Of a stretch of 64,000 bases of DNA, positions 22,800 to 34,570 are shown piece after piece. How positions within the stretch are numbered: position 1 is the first letter of the stretch; every line of letters starts with the position of its first letter. The stretch is from Anseranas semipalmata. Its lineage: Eukaryota > Chordata > Aves > Anseriformes > Anseranatidae. A model generated the notes under the pieces. That model worked only from the letters and a program-made list of their open reading frames with translations, made no database searches and had not been told where the DNA came from. The translations under genes and the position numbers were made by a program. Location: NCBI GenBank assembly GCA_013399115.1, contig VXAA01003386.1, positions 885,687 through 949,686 of the forward strand, in the 5' to 3' direction.

Positions 22800-23330
22800 G
22801 CTGTCCTGCTGGAATTACTTACATTTTCAATTAGTTTTCTTCGGAGAGAGGATTTTCTTCCCACTTAGTCATAACACCAGGATGTGTTAAATAAATTCAC
22901 TCTGGGTTGTTCCCTGTCTGGCAAAATAATTTGTGAATCAAGGTGGGGGAAAAAAATCTAGTTAGCAGCAATTGAACATACAAAGTGGGGTGACCGGTAA
23001 CTCTGGGCTGCTGAGCCAACGTTGATGTATGTCCTATGGTGTCTTATGGGAGGTTTCTAATTGCAATGTGAGTTTTGTGTAGTAACCTACTGGGAGAAGG
23101 GGAGAACGCAATTGCTTATCAGTTTATCATTACAACCTTTTATTAAGTTTTTTTTTTTTTTAATTAAAATGGAGCGACAAATGTACACTCTTATCCCTAT
23201 AAGCAATCTTATCTAGTGTGACTGCTGCTATATTAGTGAACTAAATCCTCTTGATTACATTGGATGTGATCTTATGAAGTATGACAGCTTTACATATTAA
23301 TAATAGGGACCGTCTGAATAGGCTGTCGCA
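22800..23330. promoter_or_regulatory. Candidate conserved non-coding block
   Basis: AT-rich unique DNA with a T run at about 23147-23161 and a TTAATTAAAA word beside it. Around this are GATA-like words (CTTATCAGTTTATCATTAC) and homeodomain-like words (CAATTAG, TCTAATTGCAATG, ATATTAATAATAG). It has very few open frames. This is one of the better enhancer candidates by texture, but conservation is not shown. Confidence 0.45.
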
Positions 23331-23425
23331 TGACCCTCTTCTCCGTGCCTCTCCACCAGCACAGTTTTAATCTATTCCTCTCAGTCGCTTTCCAAGATAA
23401 GCCGTTGTACTCTCAGCAAAGTGCA

Positions 23426-23520
23426 GTTGTCCCCATTTCACAGATGGGGAGCGGAAGCACAGAGGCCAGGAAAGAGCTTGGACCGAAGCCCCAGCTCCAG
23501 CGCTTTGCCCACAGCCCCTT
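23426..23520 (-). mobile_element. Possible eroded MIR-type SINE fragment
   Basis: The stretch CCCCATTTCACAGATGGGGA, continuing as GCGGAAGCACAGAGGCC, resembles the reverse complement of the MIR core (ccccattttacagatgaggaaactgaggcacagag). Weaker similarity continues through the next 60 bases. It is heavily diverged, as expected for an ancient amniote copy. A RepeatMasker alignment would decide. Confidence 0.45.
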
Positions 23521-24479
23521 TTTATCCTCCTGAGCTCAGGCCGAATCTCCTGGTGCCCCGGCACCAAATTTCTGGGTGCACGAACCGGGCACCTCCGCAT
23601 GCCTGGCCTGGGCCCAGGCAGCTACTTTGGGATGACGGGAAATGGGAAAGTGGCCCTAAGTATTATTACCGAGAGGGTACCCTGTGTGCCCCACGTTACC
23701 GTCACTGACACGGGCTTTGTGTGACGTAGCTGCAGGCTTTCCATTGGAATATTTTTGACTGCCATTGCTCCAACTGAAGAGAAAATGAAGCTCTGTGGCC
23801 TGATGAGAGTGAGGAGGGATGGGGAGGGCTCTTGTCTGTCGGCTCGTCTGCTCGCCTACTTTCCCTCACCCTGAATCAGGATCCCCTTTAGGCCGGGGGA
23901 AAGCAGAGTTGCCCCACGGCCCCTCAGCCGCGGTAACTCCCTGCAGCCCCACGGAGGTGCAGAGGAGCAGGGGCCATCCCCTGCCAGCTTAGAGCCCAAG
24001 CCACACGCTGCCCTGCGGTTTCCGTCATTGGCCCCAGTTCCGCTCCCCGCAGCAGCAGGGCCACGTGCTGGAGTCGGCAGCGTGCTCCCGGGCCGGCAGC
24101 GGCGCAGGATGGAGCCGCGCTGCCACGGGGGCTCGCAACACCGGCGCCTTTTGTGGGAAGCCGGCGGAATCCCTCCAGAGCTGGGGGGGGACAGCAGGGC
24201 AAAACCAAAGCACTCTCTGGGGGTTCAAATTTAGAAAATCCGGAGATGGGAACGAATGAAAAGGAGGCGCGGGATGGGCGATGTGGTTTCACCATCACCA
24301 CAGCCTCGGGTCGTAACCGAACGCCCCTGCCCACTGAGCGTCCCGCAGCAGCGTTGTGCCATTGATGCTCAGCTGGCATTTCATCGGAAGTCTGGGGGGG
24401 TTGTGCCCTGTTTTATCCCCGCAGGCAGTGGTGCCATGCTAGGTACCTTCCATTCACTTCTCTTCGTTGCATTTTTGAA
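23521..24479. other. Spacer with GC-rich patch
   Basis: GC-rich and CpG-containing at about 23990-24180. The minus frame 23924-24379 (151 codons) overlaps four plus frames and has no recognisable domain. Nothing is called as a gene. Confidence 0.5.
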
Positions 24480-25310
24480 GGGTAGCTAATTACTGCTTCT
24501 GCATTAATTTAGTTTTGTTACTTCAAAGTTCACCTCCTTAACAGGAGGGATCTGCTTTACTAATAATATTTTATTAACTACAGGCAACTAAAAGAAATAG
24601 TCTTATTTCCCTAGGAATTCCCTTGCTGTTACAATGGTATTCCACTGGCGTTTTTGTGATTTTTATGTTTCCTTTCAACTGGGCTGGTTCAGTGGACCCA
24701 TGGAGTACCTGGAGGATCAGCACCAGTCTTCGTAGGCTAAAACACATGAGCAGTGAGGTTTGTTTTCTGTGCAAGGAAAAAGATGCTCAAGAAAATGTGC
24801 CGGACAGTCCAGAGAAGAAAATAATAAAGCAGTCCCGCAACACCCAGGGAAACTGGAGACGCTGATGCCCCATGGCTCAGCCAGGTCTTGGTGGATAAAT
24901 CCATTATGGAAAGTGGGCGTTAAACAAATCTAACAATAAATCTATTGTACTCAGATTTCAAAATATCTCTCTGCCTGTAATAAAAAAAATATGATCAAAA
25001 TATGAAGGTCATTATAAATAAACAAGTTCAAGGAAAGGTTTTTAATGCTTGACATAAAGTTGCTTCAGAACCGAGGCTGTTTCCTTCCGTGACACTTCCT
25101 CAGCTGTAACAAATAACAGCCACACTATTAATCTACAGGGCCTCAGATGCCCCAGCCAGCCAGTTGACATGAATAATGGTTATGGCCCCACGTAATACAC
25201 AAGGATCATAAACAGTTAATCTTCACCAAAAGGGAGAGTGAAATATTGTTTGATATCATTTTTAATAAAGAGAATAAATTAGGCTTTAAATATCATAGCA
25301 CATCTTTAAA
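24480..25310. promoter_or_regulatory. Long candidate conserved non-coding block
   Basis: AT-rich unique DNA. It contains TAGCTAATTACTGC and GCATTAATTTAG near its start, a small CCTCC-TTAACA-GGAGG hairpin at 24534-24549, and ATTAATCTACAGG and TTGACATGAATAATGG further on. The minus (24574-24774) and plus (24623-24865) frames overlap and are not called. Enhancer-like texture only. Confidence 0.4.
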
Positions 25311-25479
25311 CGCTGGTTACAGCTCATGCACGCAGAGCGAATTAGCAACTGAATCAGCGTGTCAGGGGTTATCGGCTGAATTATTGCCTCCCGGTCCACT
25401 CTGCATTGTGCTGGCCCTCGTGGCCACGGGAGCTAGCAGGCTGGCCACCTGCTTGCGATGGCTGTACGGATAACCAGCT

Positions 25480-25960
25480 TTGTCTGGTGAATTAAAATGG
25501 TGCTTTTAATCTTGTACTTAATTCCTAATTCCACCAGTAACATCGGGCACGTGAGGGAGGAGTGCATTGTTCTCGCCTGTTTACTTATTGATATTTTAGG
25601 TTTTGGTGATGTCCAATCTCCCTGCAATGGCAAATTTAACTCTTCGGGTCTGGCCTGGAAATGCAACACCCGCGGTGGTTTGTTATTCACCCTAACCCAA
25701 TGCTGGCAAACAAAAAAGGAAGGGGTTAAAATGCAATTCAGTGCACACGTCCCTTCCTTGGGGCTGTGCATCCGACTGAATTCCAAGAAAGATTGATGGT
25801 GGGCTTTAAAATTAATTGTGAGTACAATTGTTATTATTAATACACTTGCATATAGATCTAATAGCGCTGTGCAAGTCCCAGGAATAACTGTGCTATGAGA
25901 AGGGAAATCAGATGTAAATGCAGAGTTTGGGTCTATTTATCAATAATGCCCACCTTTGTT
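25480..25960. promoter_or_regulatory. Candidate conserved non-coding block
   Basis: AT-rich unique DNA ending in AAAATTAATTGTGAGTACAATTGTTATTATTAATAC. Frames are open on both strands across 25433-25796 (117 codons minus, 99 plus), which is unusual for AT-rich DNA, but the peptides match no family I know. It is more likely constrained non-coding DNA than an exon. Confidence 0.35.
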
Positions 25961-26429
25961 ACAGCACCGCCTGCGAGAGCAAGAGATAGCGTTAGAGCAG
26001 CTGATGCAACGAGGCCGATACGTCGGGTTTAGGGCAGCCCATGAGAAACAGCTCTCAGCAGTCCCCCCAGCAGCGCTAGCGGGAAGGGATGGTGCTGCCC
26101 CTTGCACGGGAGTGTGGTTCGCTGCGCTCTGCTCTGTCCCCCGGCTTGAAGATCCCCGAAGTCCCGGTGGGCGACCTCTGTCAGCTCTGCTGCAGACCTG
26201 CAGCACTTCGGCTTCCCTCTGCACAGCAGCGAGCGCTTAGGGTCTCACCTTGCCGAGCAGCACCAACAAGCCAGCATGCAAACTAATGCAGAACTCTAAT
26301 GTTAAAGCTATCAAGCTATTTTCCCCTTTCTTTTCTAAACAGAGGGACGAACGCTGCTCACAGGAACGCTGGTTTAAACCCAGGATACCCCTGGAAGCTG
26401 CAGGTAGCACGATTCCTTGCTGTGACCGT

Positions 26430-26665
26430 GGTGCAGAGCCCCCGGCACGGCCGCGGCTGAGCCGCCTCTGGCTGCGGGAGCGTTGCGGATGCGCCCGAGC
26501 CGCACCGCAGCCGGAGCATCGCGGCGCGTGGCCACGGCCGGGCCGTGGCAGGGCTGCATCTCCCCGCGCTGCTCCGGGGCAGCCGCTTGGCACCGGGACG
26601 GGTCCCACCCCGCGCCCCTGCCCTGCTCCCGCTCGTCCCCCTGGCGGGAGCCCGTGGGCAAGGGG
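26430..26665. other. CpG-rich patch
   Basis: A dense CpG block whose edges fall sharply into AT-rich DNA on the right. Six frames overlap here on both strands, all Arg/Ala/Pro/Gly-rich. A T-rich tract ending in AG at about 26325-26341 and a GTAGCA at 26403-26408 resemble splice signals just upstream, but the enclosed 61 bases encode nothing recognisable. Confidence 0.4.
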
Positions 26666-26739
26666 GACTCCAACACCACCCAACCGGTGCTGGCATCGAA
26701 GGCGAATCGCTTCCTACGTTCCTAATTCCTGCTCCTCGC

Positions 26740-27370
26740 ATGCCTTGTTAATTGTACCAGCTGAAGCGTATTTCCCGAAATATACACATTTCTTTTGAAA
26801 AGAATCCTGCGTTCAGCTCTGTATGGTTAAAAAAGGGGCAGAACTTGAGAAGATCAGGAAAAAATAGAACCGTAACAGTTTTCTTTGTCAGGAATTATTT
26901 GATCTTTTTATTTTTGAGGGGGAGGGGGAAATCCTAAACTTTGCATTTCAATGGATTTTTTTTATTATTATAAATCCATCTGTGCACACACACACACAAA
27001 AAGTCTTTTCTGTTCTGTGCAAGGCACAATTTAAGGCAGCTTTCAGAAATAAAAGGCAGAACAAACGTTATTGTTATTCCCAATATACAGATGTTTATTC
27101 TTATCTTTTTCCCCCCCTTTCTTTCTTTATTTCTACTACTGTCTTTTCGGTGACATCATAAGTAGGACTTGTCTCTTTATCGTCTTGCAAAGACTTTTGT
27201 CTTCTGGGACAGGAGCCTATTATGTCGTCACACGCTGGAACGGTAATAATCCCCCCCCTCGCTTGGAAGTCTTAATAGAAGACAATGAAAGAAACCATAT
27301 TGTTTTCTGCTGGCACTAAATAAAGGAAGCAAGGGAATCTGAAGGGGGAAAAATTACACGAGAGAAGCAG
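26740..27370. other. AT-rich block with short (CA)n
   Basis: AT-rich DNA with an eight-base inverted repeat ATGGATTT (26951-26958) and AAATCCAT (26972-26979) around a T/A-rich loop, followed by (CA)n at 26985-26997. T-rich stretches produce short Phe-rich frames. It is not recognised as any repeat family. Confidence 0.4.
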
Positions 27371-28229
27371 TCACTCTGGCATTTTGCTTTCTAAATTAAT
27401 GTTTGGGGTAAAGAGGAAGAGGGTTTCCACACTTAACAGACAGGGCAGGACGTTTTAATTACTGGGTCAGGCACCAGGCTGAGTGGCGTGCCAGGTGAAA
27501 GGACCTGATTCTGGAAGGAGCGGGGCACGCTGTGGCAACCACCTCTGCTCCTCACCGTGCGGCATCCAGCCGCCAGTGCCTACGCTCAGCACCAGGTGAC
27601 GGTTTGGGGACTGGGTTCACGCAGCCCCAGTCCCAGACGCCGAGGCCCTGGGACTGCTCCAGTGCTCGTGTGAGCTCTCCAGCTGGGCTGCAGCTCCTGG
27701 CGGCTGGAGGAGCCGGCTTTCGGGAGCATGGAGACCCTTCCTCTTGCTCTGCAGGTCCTTTCCTGAAGCGCGAGAGCTGGCACAGCCTCGCCCCTTGCTT
27801 TTCTCTCAAAGCCAGTGCCCAAGGGAACATCTGAAAAACCTGGGAGTGTTTTGCCTGCGCCTTTCTCTTGGGCGCAGACACAAACCTCCGTCCGAATCTG
27901 ACTTTATTCCTTCTGCAGGACATAACCGTCCTCTCCAGCTTCGGGGGTGCTCTCTTTGACTTTCCTGGGAGCAGGAAGGGAGGGCTCAGACCCTCGGGGA
28001 AGGAAGGAGCCCTGGCAGATGTTCCAGCCCCAGAGGGCAATGCCCACCTACAGGCCTGGTACCCTGCAAAGGAGAAGTTTGTGTAAGCCATGATGCTGAA
28101 TGCCTGGTTCATCTCCCAGCTCGCTCCACCTCCTCCTCTCTGCCTTTGTTAGACTGAGATGCTTCCCTGGGAGAGGAGGGTGATGCTGCAGGAGAGTATT
28201 TTGGATAGGCAGGATTTTGTCTTTCTGTG
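27371..28229. other. Spacer
   Basis: GC-rich unique DNA with a 186-codon minus frame (27552-28112). The peptide is Ser/Pro/Arg-rich, overlaps plus frames and resembles no family known to me, so it is rejected as a gene. Confidence 0.5.
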
Positions 28230-28540
28230 GGCAAACAGACTACAACTGATAAAAAAAAAGCAATTCTTTAATTTTTTTTATACCTTATCTATATATTGGG
28301 AGACAAGTATATAATCCCCTTACTTACTGTAACTGTGCAGCAAAGAAGGCAATATAATACTATCATATTGGGAATTCGATGTTCTTCATGCCGTGGCTGC
28401 CTCTTTGGGAGTTACTGTATCTAATGAGTTATCTCTTTTATCTCGGATCTCAGGCACAGTGAAGTGCTTGAAAGGAAAGATAATGTATACAAAATAAATG
28501 TACATTAAACTAATACTGTGACACAAGAGTGAGCCTTGAA
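28230..28540. promoter_or_regulatory. Candidate conserved non-coding block
   Basis: AT-rich unique DNA with TATACCTTATCTATATATTGGG, GAGTTATCTCTTTTATCTCGG and AAGATAATGTATAC. TTATC/GATAA words recur at least four times, which suggests GATA-type sites. Function is inferred. Confidence 0.35.
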
Positions 28541-28689
28541 TCCCTTTTATGAACTAAAAGCCACAGGAAGAATGTCGGCGTGTACAGGGCCAAAGCTTCC
28601 AGGATACGCTTTGCTGCAGCGGGAGAGACCTTGCTGGGAGCGGGGCGTCGGCAGGGAAGGAGAGAGATCTGTGCGCTGCTTCTGTTCCT

Positions 28690-28745
28690 GCCATCGACCT
28701 GCTCTGTGACCTTACCTTTCTGCTTTGTTTCCTCTCTCTAGCTAA
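28690..28745 (+). mobile_element. Very weak MIR-like fragment
   Basis: CCTGCTCTGTGACCTTACCTTTCTGCTTTGTTTCCTC resembles part of the MIR core (gctgtgtgaccttgggcaagttacttaacctctctgtgcctcagtttcctc) with an internal deletion. It is short and may be chance similarity. Confidence 0.25.
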
Positions 28746-30814
28746 AAATATCAGCTCACCTAAACAGCAGCTCTTGCCTCTTGCTCTTTCGGCGCAGGGC
28801 TGGTTCTTCGGCACTCAGAGCTCTCTAGTCCCGCAGAAACCCCGAGCAATGAGGAGATTCCCTGCTTTCACCAAGCCTGGGGCTTTCGCATGGGATGAAC
28901 CGGACAGTGCTTGTGCTCTCCTCAGTCGTAGACTGCAAAGGTTGGGAGCCACCAGCACAGAGCGGTGTCCCCCCCTCCAGCAACACTGCTTCAAAGGGGA
29001 AACCTGTCCCTGACCTGCGGCTCCCATGGGGGGGTACAGTTGTTGGTTTTTTTTCTTTTTCTTTTAACTTGTAAGGAATTACTCATATCTACAGGTTGCA
29101 TTGAAAATCTCCTCCTAGGCAGCCCCGTCAACACTGAAACTCATCCCTTTAAGAAAAGCGATCCCAGAGGAATTTTAAGGTGCTCTCTAAAGTAGCATAG
29201 CACTCTGATACAGAGGCAGATCAACGTTTTCCATTGAGGTAAACATTTTCCAGCAAGCTGTACACACTCCTGGATCACACAACATTTTCGTGCATAGCTC
29301 TTAGAGAAAGCAAAGTCTTTTATCTTAGGAAGTCTCTTCTAAATTGGCCTTAGCTCTGCTAAGACTGTGGATGGTAGCGGATGCAAACCTTATGACTCGG
29401 AGCATGCGGTGTGTGTTGGGTAGCTTCACGGTGCACATTTCTGGCTAGGGGAAGATGGCTACAGATGCTTTTCCAGAGGCAAAGCTTCATGGAACAAGTC
29501 CCCTCTCTTTAACCACAAATTGCATTTCTCTCATCTCCTCACCCTGCCCCAACAGGTGACACTTTTTGTCCTCTTCATGCCTCCAGCCTGAATTCTGAAC
29601 ACGTTTCCCACAGGGCAGCTTCCACTTGCAGTGCTGGGATGTGCACTCTTGTGATGCCATCGCTTCCGCCTGTGCCCACCCCACTGCTCGGAAACTCCCC
29701 TCGTCCTGGCAGTGATGCAGGAAAGCACTATTCCTCTGAAACCCAAAAAGGTGGAAATCCTTGTGATGCTTCCTAAAGCCCTCCCTGAGGAGGCATGCTG
29801 AAACGGGACTGTCCAGCTCTGTCATCGCAGAAGCTGAGAAGTTGTTGGATGCATGGTAAATGCCACGCAGGGAGACAAAGGCATGCTGAGGCTGGACAAT
29901 CTGACTCAAGGTCCAGTGATGCAAAAGCATGGATGCACTTTGTGATCTCCGCGTGGTGTGTACCTCAGGCATCTCCAGCAGTGCACGCCACTGCCTTGTC
30001 CCTTTTGAGCGTAAAGCCCGCTCATTATTTCTTACGTGCACACACATTACAAGTAGTGACAGCAGAAGTGACCTGAATCACTCTTAAAACAAGTCCCTTA
30101 TAGTTGGTGGCATAAATACAAATGTCCTTCATTGATTTTTGGACATGTTTTCTCATAAAAGAAGCCTGCATACCCTGTCTGAATACCTCCCTGGTTTATT
30201 CTTTCTCTGCAATATCCATACAGGATTGCAGCTTCAAGCACTGTGATCTAGGTCAGACTTGCAGAAGTCCAGCTCCAAACTGATGCATTCATTATAACCT
30301 GATTTTCCAGAAGTGTTCCTGGCACCCCACATAATCCTCGCGAAGTGCCCACTGTGTAGCCTGCACCCAGCCTGCTGAGTGCTGCTGACAATCGGTCTGC
30401 TGATACATATTTATTTGAACACCTGGCGGTCTTTGACTCTTCATTTTTATAAATACTCCATGGGACCCTCTCTGTGTCCCCATCCATTTTCGCTTTCAGT
30501 TTGCTAACAGCAATATCTGCCTCCATCCTCTTTCCATCCGTAAAACCTGCCCCTCTGAGAGAGGTTCTCACAGACAAGCAGGTCCTGGGTCAAAATACCC
30601 AGAAATAACACACGTTGGCCAGACAGAAAGTTAAAAAAAAAAAAAAGGCAATTTGAACTCCGAGTAGATAGAAGGTGTTTTACTGGACATTTGCAGGAAG
30701 TGTCATCTTTGGCGTGACTGAGGTGGAGATGGATTTGCCTCTTGTGAAGTGGTTCGGCCGCTCCTTTCTATCAGCTACCAACTGTGTCCTTAATTTCACT
30801 GAAGTAGAAAAGAT
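28746..30814. other. Spacer with one long accidental-looking frame
   Basis: Unique DNA of mixed composition with a 14-base A run at 30633-30646. A 186-codon minus frame spans 29487-30047. It is not GC-driven like the others, so it is discussed as a finding, but no domain, start context or splice structure supports it. Confidence 0.4.
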
Positions 30815-31060
30815 GTTGCTAAGATCAGCTTTCGGGCTGTATCATTAAAGCTTTTTTAAAAGCAATTAAATTGCACACTATTGTGAGGAAAGGTGTAGAG
30901 CAGAAATCACCCTGTAGTGTTGTCGTGGCATAATGATTAATGAGTGTCTTTTTCTTCCCTCTGCCTCTTTAAAGTGGTGCTGACTTTTGAAAGGGTGGGT
31001 TTTAGGCTCAGAGAAATATTGACAAAGGTCTCCGCGCTGGCAGCAGCGTTAGCATCTTGT
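30815..31060. promoter_or_regulatory. Candidate conserved non-coding block
   Basis: AT-rich unique DNA with the perfect palindrome GCAATT-A-AATTGC (30862-30874), an AAGCTTTTTTAAAAGC near-palindrome just before it, and TAATGATTAATGAG further on. It sits against a CpG-rich patch. These are homeodomain-like features; enhancer function is inferred. Confidence 0.4.
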
Positions 31061-31089
31061 TAAATTGCCAGGAGCATCTCAGCCAGGCT

Positions 31090-31270
31090 CTTCCCTCGCA
31101 TTGCTTTCGGTCCGCGGGGAGCAGGGCGCGAGGTGCAGCTCTGGGGACGCTGCCGGAGGTGGAGGCGCGGGGACACGCGGGCCGGTGCCCCGCAGGCGCG
31201 TCCCTGTGCCCGCTGCCACCCGCAGCCCTGCCGCGGGTCTCAGCCGGGTCATGCGGCCGTTGCCAGAAAG
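31090..31270. other. CpG-rich patch
   Basis: A GC-rich, CpG-dense patch of under 200 bases directly follows the AT-rich block at 30815-31060. The overlapping frames are Ala/Pro/Arg-rich and unrecognised. It repeats the AT-block-plus-CpG-patch pairing seen elsewhere in the window. Confidence 0.4.
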
Positions 31271-31332
31271 CTGAAACGTGGGTGAGACCTCCAAAGGTGC
31301 CCAGTTTCTCACTTAAATTGAGCTGATAGGAG

Positions 31333-31354
31333 CAAGCTACTCAAGCTACTCAAG
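31333..31354. repeat. Two-copy CAAGCTACT tandem
   Basis: CAAGCTACT occurs twice head to tail (31333-31341, 31342-31350) and begins a third time with CAAG. It is a small local duplication with no evident function. Confidence 0.7.
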
Positions 31355-33339
31355 TCAACGTGTTGGTGAAAAGAATTCAGCCATAGGTCAGGCAGACCGA
31401 GGCCAAACTGAGTGGTCTCCCGACCTCATTTCTAACCTGCTGCCTTGACTCCATCCATTTCACCTTATAAAACCCAAACTTGGTTTTCTTGCACGCTCCG
31501 TACCCAGCCTCACGTTCAGATCAGGGGCTGAACCAAGATCTGAGCCCAAACAAACCATCTCCACTCCCGTAGATTTGATCCAGAGGGGACTGTGACATTT
31601 AACTCTTCCTTCTGGTAGCTAAGGAAACTCCCACAAGCTGATGTCCTACCAGCTGCCTTTTGTGCTCGCGCAGCGACAGTCTTGGCTCTGGGATAAGAAC
31701 ATTCCACCCTCGTCTTCAACTTCAGAGCCAGTTTGGGTTGTTTTCAGGGCAAAGCGTGTCTCCAGATGCGTCTGTTCTAATCCGAACAGCTAGTGGGGAC
31801 TGACATTTGATTTTAAATTGGTGTTCCTGGAAATGAAGAGCTGAAGTGTTGTCCAGATCTAGCTCGGGAGCAGAGTTGCCACCTTCTTCTATCTCAGCTC
31901 AATCTGCCTGAAATCAGTGGTGTTTTTCTGCTCCTGCCTCCTTCCAGAAAGCCGATTTGTGGATAAATTATGCCCCGTGATCAGGACATAACCCTTGGCT
32001 ACTGCTTCAGACATTTATCCTCTCCCAGACCAAGTGATGCTACTTGAAGACCCGAAGCTTCCAGCTGCCCGCTAGCAGCCCTGCGGGTAGGAGTGCCGGT
32101 GCGTGCGCTCCCTGATCCACTCCGGGCACAGTCAGCCGGGGCACTTCGAAGTGCCAGCGGCTGCAGGCAGGAGATGGATGACCGCGTGGAGCTGATCGCT
32201 CCCGGCTGCTGGCAGAAAGGAAAGGAAAGCTGGAGGCTGGTAACATCTCCACTCAGGTCTGTGATTTGCAAAGGAATATCTTTTTGTGCTCAAACTTGTG
32301 CTCTCAGCTACTTTGGGAACCTTATTGCATGAGGACAAGCCGGTGCACCACACACGATGTGGTACGTGAAGCCCAATACTGACAGCACAAACGCTACCCT
32401 GCAATAGCGAGTGTCCGAAAAGAGGCGAATGTGGCTTTCCAGGAAAATGCCCTGCAGTCAGTGCTTCTCAGAATCACGTTACCTCCTCTCTCTTTTGATT
32501 TTGTTCTGGAAATTAGAGAGATTATCTCAAGGATGGTGTCTGAAGTGAGAATGAGGAGAGATTGTTTTTGTGCAGGGAGTGTGGAGGGAACTATCAGGAG
32601 AATGACACCGGGGTTTAAAGTGGGGTTAATGACAGTATTTTGCTGTGGATCTCGGTGGCCAAGAAGAGCTATTCGTGGGAGAGCAAGGACACACACAATA
32701 TCTAACTGTTGGTGAGAGATAAGAAGAAAACAAAGAGCTTTGAGGGGAAAATCTTTGTCTGGAAATAATATATGGGTCTGTGGATGAAGGCTGGCCTCCA
32801 GAAGGAAACGTACAGGGAACCGATGGGGATTATCAAAACCTGGGGAAAGATATCACAAAAGATGGAGAAAAGCATTGCCAGCTAGGAGTAGAGATTTATG
32901 GATCTGTTATGAGTCACACTGACCTTATGAACCACCTTTCTGTCTTCCCAGCACCTCCTCTGCCCTTCCCCTCGATGTTCTTTCATTATTAAAAATGCAT
33001 GTTTCCGTCCTCAATTTCATACATGGGAACACAGTGACAATCAGCCCCATTAGTCTCTGGAGCTCCAAAGACATGGGCTGAAGGTTTGAACGATGAGCAG
33101 GGGACGCCAGAGTCCTTTCTTTGTGCAGATTGCTGCCGTCCGTGCAGGGACAGGGGAGGTCTCTCCTATCTGAGAAGGAGGGTACAGAAAATGTGGGAAC
33201 AAGTTAATATTGGCAAGAGTTTGGAGGAAGGCAGGAATGGGAAATGCTTAGGCTCTCTCAGAGACACTCAGAAGTACAGCAGAAAACTCATTTCCAGCTG
33301 CTTTCCTGCAGGCAGGTAAAATATGGGGAATCTCCTGTT
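31355..33339. other. Spacer
   Basis: Unique DNA of mixed composition. Small frames around 31999-32404 and 32394-32715 lie on opposing strands and are not recognised. No known repeat or RNA is seen. Confidence 0.5.
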
Positions 33340-34570
33340 TCCAGCACATGTTTTTGAATTGCCTGTTGAGGAAATTGTGGTTTTCCATCCCCATTACTCC
33401 ACTGGTAACTATCACTCATAACACAAATATACAAAATAAATTAATTAAGAAAAAACTTGTAATGATTTTTTCCCTGCTTAAGTTTTCAATTACAGCAGCT
33501 ATCTCATACTCATTAGAAAGACATGAGCCCATATTCATTAAATGCAAAACTAACTTTCCAACAGCAAAAAGGCTTGGGTGAAGAGGGTAATGATTTAATT
33601 TTCTTCATTTCAGAGAATTACGTCTCTTATCCTGGGGCAATACGTCTGTAAATGCAGACAAAGTGCTGTTTCAGACTCAGTTTAAATTACTAATTTGGTG
33701 GAGTTACTTGCTAGGAAAGCCTGAGCACGGCCCAGGCCACCATTTTGTCTTTTACACTCAACCAACGCAAACTAAATGCTAAAAATATTGAGGATTCCAG
33801 ATAATATTTTCAAAAGTATCCATCTTCAGAAGAATATTTATATATATTCTCCTCTAGTCATCCCTACAAATCTTAGTCCATATGTGTAAAGACACTTCTC
33901 TACCTGAAATTTCACACGGATGTCTGGTGCAGCATTCAAAACTTTGGGCATTTAGCTGCTGTTAAAGATGTTCAAGGGTGGCCATATCCACCTTCAGGTA
34001 CACAGATATTTTTAGAATTGCAGTAAAAATTCACCTCTGAGTGTGGAGATGTGGCCAGTCCTTCTCTGTTGGAGGAGAAATGACTTCAGTGGCAAATAAA
34101 CCTTTTTAAACTGCAGTAAGGAGTTCTTGCACTTGCCTAAGTACGGCAGGAATTTAGTTCTCTGTGTTGTTGTTGTTTTTAGTAGGAACTGTGCATCTAG
34201 ATTTGTTAGGCTTTTTTTTTTTTAAGTCTCAGTACTAGGGGACCGAAAAAAGAACTATTTTTTCTTCTAAAGATCTGCAAAAGCATATACTATCTTCTGC
34301 TTGTAAACAATGGAAATGAAAAGTTTGCAGCAGGCAGAATTTTGCCCATGAGAAAAAATAAAAGCACAAACCAGAATGTCCTGAAGGCACCTTGTTTTGA
34401 TGTTTTCATAAACACAGACCGTGAGAAGATGCACTCGCGTTTTGTGTGCAAAGTTGGCTGTGAAACTGAGTTTCAATAAAACAGAAACATAAAAATATAA
34501 CAATGAATTTCAGAAATGTATATTTCTACCCTTATGGAAAGATAATATTTTAAAACAAAAAGTCATTACC
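33340..34570. promoter_or_regulatory. AT-rich block, weak candidate regulatory DNA
   Basis: Over 1.2 kb of AT-rich DNA with TAATTAAG-type words near 33440, a TATATATATTC stretch near 33839 and a T run at about 34212-34224. The content is less motif-dense than the blocks at 12870-13860 or 16230-17170. Calling it regulatory is speculative. Confidence 0.25.

Noticed and set aside
26341..26402. 61-base stretch between splice-like signals
   Set aside because: The enclosed frame is short and unrecognised. The signals are individually common, and the stretch adjoins a CpG-rich patch that biases frames open.
27552..28112. 186-codon minus frame
   Set aside because: GC-driven, Ser/Pro/Arg-rich and overlapped by plus frames, with no recognisable motif.
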